Below are positions 9,701-15,446 of a stretch of DNA of 64,000 nt, one piece after another. The notes below the pieces were generated by a model. The model ran no database searches. It saw only the letters and a program-made list of their open reading frames with translations, and had not been told where the DNA came from. The translations under genes were made by a program, and so were the position numbers. How positions within the stretch are numbered: position 1 is the stretch's first letter; each line of letters begins with the position of its first letter. The DNA lies in the NCBI GenBank assembly GCA_045640265.1, contig JAZUES010000084.1:4220-68219 (forward strand), written 5' to 3'. This DNA is from Solibacillus sp045640265 (GTDB lineage: Bacteria > Bacillota > Bacilli > Bacillales_A > Planococcaceae).

Positions 9701-10387
9701 TCCCCAAGCTGCGAATGAATTATGCACAGATTGTTTAAAGTCATCAAATGATAATTCGGCATCTCGGTGTTTATCAATTTGGTTAACAATTAAATAAACA
9801 TTTGGATTATATTTCATTAATTGCTTGGTAAATTGGAAGTTCAACTCTGATTGTACGTGGTTGTAGTCCATCGTGTAAAAAACCATATCGGCAATATGCA
9901 GTGCGGATTCCGTGCTCATCGCATGCGCATCATCAGTTGAATCAACACCTGGTGTGTCCATTACAGTTACCCCAAGTGGTAAGCCGGACTTACTATGACC
10001 AATCTCAATTTGTGATACGAGCTCACCATTTTTACTTAGCTCTTTAACTTGCTTAATGTCAAAGCCTGCAGAGAACTTCACTGGCTTCTCATTGTGCATA
10101 TAAACGATTGCATAATCGTCATCTGCCTTATGCACTTTTACAATATTGGCACTTGTTGGAATTGGACTTGCCGCTAAAATATCTTCGCCTGATAACGCAT
10201 TAATCATACTCGATTTGCCAGCTGAAAAATGCCCGGCAAAGCCTATAACAAATTCCTTTTGTAATAATTTACGTGCAAATAAATTCAGCTTTTCAACACG
10301 TTCTGTATCCTCATTTTTACTATAAATTATGTATTGTAAAGCTGATTGCTGTAATAATTCATGAATTTTTTCATCAAACGAACTCAT
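6776..10387 (-). CDS. dynA: Two-headed bacterial dynamin DynA
   Basis: This 1203-residue protein is two dynamin-like GTPases fused head to tail, as in YpbR/DynA of Bacillus. Two P-loops are visible, GHFSAGKSS (52-60) and GAFSAGKSS (about 633), two G3 motifs DTPGVDS and DTPGADS, and G4-like VNQID and VNAID. Long coiled-coil regions follow each head. DynA tethers and fuses membranes in a nucleotide-independent way and helps protect the membrane against pore-forming agents and phage (established for the B. subtilis protein). The ATG at 10387 has AAGGGG 8 bases upstream; a longer frame starts in the leader. The rhodanese gene follows 14 bases downstream. Confidence 0.95.
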   Translation of the reverse strand: MSSFDEKIHELLQQSALQYIIYSKNEDTERVEKLNLFARKLLQKEFVIGFAGHFSAGKSSMINALSGEDILAASPIPTSANIVKVHKADDDYAIVYMHNEKPVKFSAGFDIKQVKELSKNGELVSQIEIGHSKSGLPLGVTVMDTPGVDSTDDAHAMSTESALHIADMVFYTMDYNHVQSELNFQFTKQLMKYNPNVYLIVNQIDKHRDAELSFDDFKQSVHNSFAAWGVTPKDIFFTSLREKNLPNNDFEKVKKIVMDSMNDWQEQLILTAENTLTKLQHEHETYLVEEKQDRFETYTEVVSKEDWASRNDILEQFEKLTRQTELFSFEQWDKLFDENRKELLANAAIMPSDVREKLRNYLESQQEDFKVGGLFSAKKKTAEERERRREEGFASFNHVVQSQITGHIKALMKTALKDVGALTDERAAAIDAKVFDMPVSVMEDQVQKNTIVTGDAVLNFANRVSEAAKRYFIQATDAWKLEQKSVLEQVASEVSAPVKLKINAMTEKVQALQHIMQIEQFEAFNQKVTTQVSNELRAESKVHLEKWARDHEQALKDIRPFDASMLKQKEQQVEEQVQQASEKIGAGLSTETVIQKALKTAHIVSDVQGFKEVANFLTKKVERLQKRDFTIALFGAFSAGKSSFSNALMGEFVLPVSPNPTTAAINKIRPVTPDHPHETADVHLKNEAQLLEDIQGSYVAIGLQVASLKEAYDRAAEGLAVKLTDERLNVHKSFIRAYSEGYDTFIPKLGTTLRVNRHDFEKYVAQENRSCFVDNIDFYFDSPLTRMGVTLVDTPGADSINARHTGVAFDYIRNADAILFITYFNHAFAKADREFLIQLGRVKDAFELDKMFFIVNAIDLASTMEEEEEVKEYVRSELQRFGIRFPRLYGVSSLLALKEKQDQQEHQSGMAPFEDAFHYFLNDELMGIAVQALQDEVDKTEARLHDLITQTEENLKRKDERLGELAHLEKHIRSNYQSTQTSMIESETKQELDELLYYVLQRVYYRYPDFFRESYNPSTFAQLPAQQALETALKEVLHALSFDFAQELRVTNFRLAQFVEKKMKERFKDEVLNLKELNPSFAFLAYEGKEPQIMDYTGPFNDITPYTSVKSYFKNAKSFFEKNDKEQLRDALEQLTKPDAQKFLEIEKGKLVEWAAAFIAIEAEGLRQHMLKQAVEQIDTERLLLQEESRLAIWKDIYAQLKS

Positions 10388-10482
10388 TTTTCTAACCCCT
10401 TTAATTTGCCTTAAAATCGTCACAAATCTATAGTACCATGATTGGTAACGAAAATCGGCTAGTATTCATAAAAATTTTCAAA

Positions 10483-10522
10483 AAAACGCCTTATTCTATT
10501 CGGTTAACAGAAAAGGAGTTTT
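10483..10522 (-). terminator. Possible second terminator upstream of dynA
   Basis: A 10-bp stem with one mismatch (10483-10492 with 10513-10522) and a 20-base loop is followed on the minus strand by a T-run. It would stop read-through from the micropeptide unit before dynA. Confidence 0.45.
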
Positions 10523-10596
10523 TCGTATTTTATTTACTTTTTAATTTTTCATAAAACGTTGCTTGGTTGCGTCCATTAGTTTCTATTCTTATCACT

Positions 10597-10621
10597 AAAA
10601 AAACGCATATGCAGTATATGC
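10597..10621 (-). terminator. Probable terminator of the 26-residue peptide gene
   Basis: GCATAT/ATATGC (10605-10610 with 10616-10621) forms a short hairpin, and flanking CGCAT/ATGCG offers an alternative longer one. Seven T residues follow on the minus strand. It lies about 60 bases after the small ORF's stop. Confidence 0.6.
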
Positions 10622-10678
10622 ATCATGCGATTGATTTTGTATGTTCATGAAAATTTAGATTAGTTTATGTGGTTGCAA

Positions 10679-10759
10679 TTACTTCACTACATTTTTATAA
10701 ACGTAATTACCAATTGCCATATATGCTAAAATTGTTGCTCCTACAAATGCATAAAGCAT
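10679..10759 (-). CDS. 26-residue membrane micropeptide behind a Fur-type promoter
   Basis: The ATG at 10759 opens a 26-codon frame encoding a peptide that begins MLYAFVGATILAYMAIG, with one membrane helix (about 3-20), and ends with a lysine-bearing tail (YKNVVK). AAGGTGG lies 8 bases before the ATG. A 17-spaced TTGACG/TATAAT promoter with a Fur-type palindrome precedes it, and a hairpin with T7 follows, so the signals define a complete transcription unit of roughly 200 nt. I do not recognise the family. It differs from the soluble basic Fur-regulated peptides FbpA-C of B. subtilis. It could be a regulator or subunit of a membrane complex; the RNA itself could also be the functional product. 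Confidence 0.6.
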   Translation of the reverse strand: MLYAFVGATILAYMAIGNYVYKNVVK

Positions 10760-10781
10760 ACGATACACCACCTTGAATTAG

Positions 10782-10810
10782 TTGATAATAATTATCAATA
10801 TCATTATAAT
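10782..10810 (+). promoter_or_regulatory. SigA-type promoter of the CheX-family gene
   Basis: TTGATA (10782-10787) and TATAAT (10805-10810) are separated by 17 bases. The -10 boxes of the two opposed promoters share the same ATTATAAT core. The Fur-type palindrome covers this promoter's -35 end and spacer. Confidence 0.65.
10783..10797. promoter_or_regulatory. Fur box (perfect 7-1-7 palindrome)
   Basis: TGATAATAATTATCA is an exact 7-1-7 match to the Bacillus Fur consensus TGATAATnATTATCA. Extended to 10784-10802 it matches the classic 19-base GATAATGATAATCATTATC at 16 positions. It lies just downstream of the minus-strand -10 element and overlaps the plus-strand -35 and spacer. PerR and Zur boxes are similar, so the metal sensor is inferred. 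Confidence 0.75.
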
Positions 10811-10831
10811 GTATTCACATACAGTCGTCAA
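10803..10831 (-). promoter_or_regulatory. SigA-type promoter of the micropeptide gene
   Basis: On the minus strand TTGACG (10826-10831) and TATAAT (10803-10808) are separated by 17 bases. The Fur-type palindrome starts 5 bases past the -10 box, a position that would block transcription start. Confidence 0.75.
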
Positions 10832-10910
10832 TAGTCTGAATTTTTTTCTATACATCTACTTTCTTGACATGGTAAGATGTAGAAAAAGGTCGGAAAAGGG
10901 TGAAATTAAT

Positions 10911-11372
10911 TTGAGTACTTCAAAGCATATCCAAACTATTTTAAACGGGACTATTCATTCATTAAAATCAATTTTACCTATGAATATAGATGTTAAATCA
11001 CCAATTATCGCTTCTGAACCATATGAACAAAAAGAAATGGGCGTTCTAATTGGCCTTGTCGGAGATTTAAAAGGACGTATTATTATTGATGGTTCCCCTG
11101 AAATTTTCAGTACTATAGGGTCAGCAATGTTCGGGGTGCCCTTAGAGGGTGCCATGCTTGAGTCATTTACTGGTGAATTAGGTAATATGATTGCAGGGAA
11201 TTTATGTACATATGTAGGTCAATACGATCTTGAATTAGATATTACGCCTCCAACAGTCATGGTTGGAAATACGAAACTGTATGGATTCCAACAAGCATTT
11301 AAACTGCCCGCGATAATTGACGGTGCTGGTGAAATTGTTATCCTTTACACAATTGATGACGAAAATGAATAA
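10911..11372 (+). CDS. CheX-family protein, possible CheY-P phosphatase
   Basis: A 153-residue protein with the CheC/CheX/FliY fold. The phosphatase signature appears as ESFTGELGNMIAGN with Glu89 and Asn92 in the ExxN positions; CheX enzymes hydrolyse the phosphate of CheY. The frame extends upstream, but a TTG start at 10911 gives the family length and has AAAAGGG 10 bases before it; an ATG at 10869 is the alternative. No chemotaxis gene adjoins it (cheR is 50 kb away). It stands alone between the Fur-type bidirectional promoter and the terminator at 11394-11428. Family assignment is good; a chemotaxis role is inferred. Confidence 0.8.
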   Translation: MSTSKHIQTILNGTIHSLKSILPMNIDVKSPIIASEPYEQKEMGVLIGLVGDLKGRIIIDGSPEIFSTIGSAMFGVPLEGAMLESFTGELGNMIAGNLCTYVGQYDLELDITPPTVMVGNTKLYGFQQAFKLPAIIDGAGEIVILYTIDDENE

Positions 11373-11393
11373 TCGAAACCTTTTTATTTAAAC

Positions 11394-11428
11394 AACGACA
11401 CGCTAAATTATGCGTGTCGTTTTTTTAT
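11394..11428 (+). terminator. Terminator of the CheX-family gene
   Basis: A 9-bp stem, ACGACACGC (11395-11403) with GCGTGTCGT (11412-11420), has an 8-base loop, is extended by an A-T pair and is followed by T7. Confidence 0.9.
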
Positions 11429-11487
11429 TATGTTTAAAAATGTACTTTTTTTATTTTCACACTTTTTTCACAAAAATCAGGAATTAA

Positions 11488-11530
11488 AGTGAGAAAAATC
11501 ACATCTTCAAAAGAACCGTTCCCCTATGAT
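11488..11530 (+). promoter_or_regulatory. FNR/CRP-like site and -10 box of the ba3 oxidase operon
   Basis: GTGA-N6-TCAC, flanked by A on both sides, spans 11488-11503. TATGAT at 11525-11530 is a plausible -10, putting the start near 11537 and the palindrome centre at about -41.5, the usual place for a class II FNR/CRP activator. No good -35 is present, as expected for an activator-dependent promoter. TTTTTTCACAAAAA just upstream also resembles ResD half-sites. Confidence 0.45.
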
Positions 11531-11573
11531 GAAATCAGTAATAAAACTTTTCTTCAATTGGGAGGGAGAATCG

Positions 11574-11696
11574 ATGGGTAAGCAAAAGAAAAAGGAAGAG
11601 AACTTGAAAGGTACGCTTTATATGACTTTTGCTTTAGGCTTTATCATTATTTTAGTTTGGGCCTACTGCTTCAATTTATTTGCAGGTCGAATGTAA
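11574..11696 (+). CDS. Cytochrome c oxidase subunit IIa-like small protein
   Basis: A 40-residue protein with a charged N-terminus (MGKQKKKEE) and one membrane helix (about 16-34). It lies directly before ba3-type subunits II and I with a strong GGGAGGGAG ribosome binding site. This is the position, size and topology of subunit IIa of ba3-type oxidases, a single-helix subunit that replaces part of canonical subunit II (family knowledge). It ends 27 bases before subunit II and is surely co-transcribed. Function is assigned from context and topology, not from motif. Confidence 0.75.
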   Translation: MGKQKKKEENLKGTLYMTFALGFIIILVWAYCFNLFAGRM

Positions 11697-11723
11697 ACGT
11701 AAAAAAAGAAAGGAGTACTACTC

Positions 11724-12221
11724 ATGCACTTACATAAGTTCGAAAAATGGTGGCTTGTGTTCGGATGCGGCTCATTAGTAGCATTTTTAATTATTTTAGG
11801 AGTTGGCGCATTCCATACAGGTACTCACCCAAACAATTCGAAAAATACGATTAACTATGAAAAAGTTGATGAGATTGCACCATTTAACAATCCAGGTGTT
11901 CACAAAGTAGAAGGAAAGGAATGGGATTATGAAGTCGTAATCGTTGCTTCGGCTTTCTACTATAATCCACCTGAAATTGAAGTTCCACTTGGCGCTAAAG
12001 TGAAATTCATCGCAACTACTAAGGATGTTATTCACGGGTTCCAAGTAGCAGGAACAAATATTAATATGATGTTAGAGCCTGGTTATATTTCTGAATACTT
12101 GGCAGAAATGAATCAAGCTGGCGAATATTTAATCCTATGTAACGAGTACTGTGGTACTGGTCATACAGCAATGCATTCTATGTTAAAGGTGGTGGACGAA
12201 AATGCAACAGACAGTCATTAA
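11724..12221 (+). CDS. cbaB: ba3-type cytochrome oxidase subunit II
   Basis: A 165-residue protein with one N-terminal membrane anchor (about 10-30) and an external cupredoxin domain holding the binuclear CuA centre. The ligands are His104 (VIHGF), Cys139, Glu141, Cys143, His147 and Met150 in CNEYCGTGHTAM, all intact. The short length and single membrane segment are typical of the ba3 (B-family) oxidases rather than caa3. It receives electrons from cytochrome c and passes them to subunit I. The ribosome binding site AGAAAGGAG precedes the ATG. Its last 20 bases overlap the start of subunit I. Confidence 0.93.
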   Translation: MHLHKFEKWWLVFGCGSLVAFLIILGVGAFHTGTHPNNSKNTINYEKVDEIAPFNNPGVHKVEGKEWDYEVVIVASAFYYNPPEIEVPLGAKVKFIATTKDVIHGFQVAGTNINMMLEPGYISEYLAEMNQAGEYLILCNEYCGTGHTAMHSMLKVVDENATDSH

Positions 12222-13860
12222 AAATGTAGCACCAAAAGATGCAAAGCTAGCAATGGCTAATATGTATGTCGCATTTATCGCATTGCTACTTGGTGGTCTT
12301 GCAGGTCTTCTTCAAGTATTAGTTCGTTCAGGAGAATTTTCTCTTCCTGGTGGAATAAAAATTGGTTATTATCAAGTATTAACGGTTCATGGTATTTTAC
12401 TAGGTTTAATTTTAACAACATTCTTCATTTTAGGTTTCCAAATTGCTGCGGTTAGCCGTACAGCAGGACCATTAACTGATACGCAACGCAAATTAGGTTG
12501 GATTGGTTTTTGGTTAATGACACTTGGCACAGCGATGGCTGCAGTCATGGTATTACTAAATAAAGCAACTGTTCTTTATACGTTCTATGCACCATTAAAG
12601 GCACACTGGATTTTCTATTTAGGACTTACATTAGTAGTAGTTGGTTCTTGGGTGCTATGTGCTGCTCAAATTATGAAATACTTCCAATGGAAAAAAGAAA
12701 ACAAAGGTCAAACAACACCATTACTTACATACATGGTATTTGTTAACTGCCTTCTATGGATTACATGTTCTTTAGGTGTTGCAGTCGAAGTGTTATTCCA
12801 ACTATTACCTTGGGCTCTAGGTTTAATTTCTCGTGTTGATGTTTTATTAACACGTACATTATTCTGGTACTTCGGTCACGCTCTTGTATACTTCTGGTTA
12901 TTACCAGCATATATGGCTTGGTATGTAATCGTACCAAAAATTATCGGAGCAAAAATTTTCTCTGATTCACTGGCTCGTTTATCATTTATTTTATTCTTAT
13001 TATTCTCATTCCCAGTAGGTCTTCACCATCAATTAACAGAGCCTGGGATTGATGGTTTCTGGAAGTTCATTCAAGTTACGCTAACATTCTTCGTTATTAT
13101 TCCATCGTTAATGACTGCATTCTCATTGTTCGCAACATTTGAGCTACGTGGTCGTGAATTAGGTGCGAAAGGCGTATTTGGCTGGTTCAAAAAATTACCT
13201 TGGGGTGATTCGCGTTTCTTAGTACCGTTTATCGGAATGGTAGCCTTCATTCCTGGTGGTGCTGGTGGTATCGTTAACGCATCTCACCAAATGAATCAAT
13301 TAGTACACAATACCATTTGGGTAACAGGTCACTTCCACTTAACGGTGGCAACAGCAGTAGTATTAACGTTCTTCGGGGTTTCTTTCTGGTTAATTCCACA
13401 TTTAACTGGCCGTGTGTTAACACCAGTATTAAATAAAATGGGGATTTATGTAGGTGTGCTTTGGGCAATCGGTATGGCAATCATGTCAGGATCTATGCAT
13501 ATCGCAGGTTTACTTGGTGCCCCACGTCGCTCAGATTACTCTGAATACGGTGGTGCACAACAAGCAATCGATTGGATTCCTTACTCTATTGCACAAGCAG
13601 TTGGTGGTACAATCCTATTCGTAGCCATTATTTTAATCATCTATATGGTGATTCAATTAGCATTCTTCGCACCAAAAGGTCATGAAGAATTCCCAGTTGC
13701 AGAAGTTGCTCCAGGTGCACAAAAAACACCAGCAATTTTAGAAAACTTCAAATTCTGGGGCGTCATTGTTGCGGCATTAATTATTTTCGCTTACACAATG
13801 CCAATCATTGAAATTTTAAGAAACTCACCTTTAGGCTCTACAGGCTTCACGCCTTGGTAA
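12202..13860 (+). CDS. cbaA: ba3-type cytochrome oxidase subunit I
   Basis: A 552-residue, multi-helix membrane protein that reduces oxygen to water and pumps protons. The haem and copper ligands are visible: His63 (VLTVHG) for low-spin haem, His226 with Tyr230 in GHALVYFWLLP (the cross-linked His-Tyr pair of B-type oxidases), His275-His276 for CuB, and His377 and His379 in TGHFHLT. The ATG lies inside the subunit II gene with GGTGGTGG upstream, so translation is coupled. The operon ends at the hairpin at 13895-13928. B-family oxidases often serve under low oxygen, which would fit the FNR/CRP-like site upstream. Confidence 0.95.
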   Translation: MQQTVIKNVAPKDAKLAMANMYVAFIALLLGGLAGLLQVLVRSGEFSLPGGIKIGYYQVLTVHGILLGLILTTFFILGFQIAAVSRTAGPLTDTQRKLGWIGFWLMTLGTAMAAVMVLLNKATVLYTFYAPLKAHWIFYLGLTLVVVGSWVLCAAQIMKYFQWKKENKGQTTPLLTYMVFVNCLLWITCSLGVAVEVLFQLLPWALGLISRVDVLLTRTLFWYFGHALVYFWLLPAYMAWYVIVPKIIGAKIFSDSLARLSFILFLLFSFPVGLHHQLTEPGIDGFWKFIQVTLTFFVIIPSLMTAFSLFATFELRGRELGAKGVFGWFKKLPWGDSRFLVPFIGMVAFIPGGAGGIVNASHQMNQLVHNTIWVTGHFHLTVATAVVLTFFGVSFWLIPHLTGRVLTPVLNKMGIYVGVLWAIGMAIMSGSMHIAGLLGAPRRSDYSEYGGAQQAIDWIPYSIAQAVGGTILFVAIILIIYMVIQLAFFAPKGHEEFPVAEVAPGAQKTPAILENFKFWGVIVAALIIFAYTMPIIEILRNSPLGSTGFTPW

Positions 13861-13894
13861 TTAGATACAACCTCACATACTAATAAGGTTGTCA

Positions 13895-13928
13895 AAAAAC
13901 CATCCGTTTCTTTCAACGGATGGTTTTT
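13895..13928. terminator. Bidirectional terminator of the oxidase operon
   Basis: A 14-bp stem (13895-13908 with 13915-13928) with a 6-base loop has A5 and T5 at its ends and serves both the oxidase operon and the convergent sigma-factor operon. Confidence 0.92.
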
Positions 13929-13931
13929 ACA

Positions 13932-14855
13932 TTACATAAAGAGTACAACGATGAGCAAATTGACTATCACGATCGTCACAAGTAGTTCTTTCCAATTAAA
14001 CGGTTTTATTTTAAATAATTTATACAATACTTCACCAACGACTAAACTAATTGTAATGCCCATAAGTAGAAATAATAAATGAATGGTCCCTACCCAGTAT
14101 TGAGATGAAAAAGCAATTATCAACAATATCGAAACAGTTGTTACATTAATCCAAAGTGATTTTTTCGGCTTTTCCTTTCCAATACCAAAAATACGGAATC
14201 TATTTTCATAAAGTAATGAGCTAATAATTACAATGACCATTAAAACCATCTTCCATTTTGGAAATTGTTTATTTTCTAAATACACATGTAACCACTTTGT
14301 TGCAAATAGTTGAGTTGTTTCATCAGGAAGTACAAGCTCCATCCTCGTTGATGGGTCAATTAACAGAATGCCATCTGCTACTTCGAATGATTTCAGAAAA
14401 ATCATCTCTCCATTTTTTCGTTCGAACAAATAGTTTGTCGCACTTGAAAAATCGGTCTCATTTCTTGTGAAAGGCTTTAGTTCTGCACCACTTAAAAGTG
14501 CCTGAAAATCATTTAATAAGTTCCAATCTGTTGTTGTCAGCTTCTCTACGAAAAACGGAGATCTTAAATCATAGTTTTTTTCTGGCTGCTGTGAATATAA
14601 ATATGTCGCCTTTTTTAATTCGCCTAATTCAAATGTGGCTGTTTTTTCTACTGGCAGCGATTTTGATAAGTCGGAAGTAAAGGTTTGTACGAACACATAA
14701 AGAATAATGACAAATAATGCAAGTGTTGCTCTATATGAGTAGGTTTGTTGTATCTTTTTCTTTTTCTGATGGCGTTGAAGAGTTTGCAGCTGCCTTGTTT
14801 TAATTTCTTGTGACATCAATTTTCGTTCAATTATTTTCAAACGGTTATCAAGCAT
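13932..14855 (-). CDS. Multi-pass membrane protein, probable anti-sigma factor
   Basis: I do not recognise a family. The protein has about 307 residues: a basic cytoplasmic N-terminus (1-40), a membrane segment (about 42-60), an external domain of about 145 residues, and four more hydrophobic segments toward the C-terminus (from about 205). Its ATG overlaps the last 8 bases of the ECF sigma factor gene (ATGCTTGA), with AGGAGGTG upstream, so the two are translationally coupled. This arrangement is typical of sigma/anti-sigma pairs, and the basic N-terminus could bind the sigma factor. No ZAS-type zinc motif is seen. The anti-sigma role rests on context. Confidence 0.65.
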   Translation of the reverse strand: MLDNRLKIIERKLMSQEIKTRQLQTLQRHQKKKKIQQTYSYRATLALFVIILYVFVQTFTSDLSKSLPVEKTATFELGELKKATYLYSQQPEKNYDLRSPFFVEKLTTTDWNLLNDFQALLSGAELKPFTRNETDFSSATNYLFERKNGEMIFLKSFEVADGILLIDPSTRMELVLPDETTQLFATKWLHVYLENKQFPKWKMVLMVIVIISSLLYENRFRIFGIGKEKPKKSLWINVTTVSILLIIAFSSQYWVGTIHLLFLLMGITISLVVGEVLYKLFKIKPFNWKELLVTIVIVNLLIVVLFM

Positions 14856-15345
14856 CCCCTTCACCTCCTAAAAGCTCATGTAACTTTTTCATGCCCCTCT
14901 CTGTTGCATTTTTAACCTTTACTTCTGGCCAGCCTAAAATTTGCGCTGTTTCTTTGATGGAATACCCCTCTATTTTACGTAATACGATAGCTTCTCGGTA
15001 ATGATAAGCCAACTGTCCGAGTGCGTCATATAGTTCATATTGGTCTGACTTTTTTTGTAGCCAATGTTCAGGTGAATATGTATAGTCAATTTGCTCGTGC
15101 TCCTTTAGTAACGGGATAAACTTCAAGATTTTTTTACGCCTGAAATGGTCGTATACGCAATTACGTGCAATTTTTGTCAGCCATGTTTTTTCGCTTGCTT
15201 GCCCGCGAAATTGCTGGATATGTTGGATGGCCTTTATAAAGGTTTCCTGCGTTAGATCTTGCGCAAGCTCGTCGTCTCCAACTAAAAAATAAATAAATTG
15301 ATAAACACGATCATGATGTGAGACGTATAATTTTTCAATCGGCAA
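14848..15345 (-). CDS. ECF-type RNA polymerase sigma factor
   Basis: A 165-residue sigma-70 family protein with only regions 2 and 4. Region 2 shows DELAQDLTQETFIKAI (about 25-40), with the helix that contacts core polymerase, then WLTKIARNCVYDHFRRKK for -10 recognition. Region 4 shows AIVLRKIEGYSIKETAQIL (about 118-136) and a helix-turn-helix. It starts at TTG (15345) with GGGGGTAGAAG upstream. The membrane protein gene overlaps its 3' end. It is not the orthologue of a known SigX, SigM or SigW locus by position, and its regulon is unknown. A TGAGTC-N16-CGTC pair upstream could be an autoregulated ECF promoter, but the match is weak. Confidence 0.88.
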   Translation of the reverse strand: MPIEKLYVSHHDRVYQFIYFLVGDDELAQDLTQETFIKAIQHIQQFRGQASEKTWLTKIARNCVYDHFRRKKILKFIPLLKEHEQIDYTYSPEHWLQKKSDQYELYDALGQLAYHYREAIVLRKIEGYSIKETAQILGWPEVKVKNATERGMKKLHELLGGEGDA

Positions 15346-15403
15346 TTGGCTTCTACCCCCTTATTCTTATAGACGGTTGAGTTTTCAATTTGACTCACTT
15401 AAA

Positions 15404-15437
15404 ACAAAAAAACCCGTTCGATGTTTTATCGAACGGG
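15404..15437 (-). terminator. Terminator of the YpvA helicase gene
   Basis: A 10-bp GC-rich stem (15413-15422 with 15428-15437) with a 5-base loop is followed on the minus strand by a long T-run. Confidence 0.92.
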
Positions 15438-15446
15438 CTACTATAG

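Noticed and set aside
10679..10759. Assignment of the 26-residue peptide to KdpF or CydX/CydS
   Set aside because: No kdp or cyd genes are near and the sequence shows none of their conserved residues.
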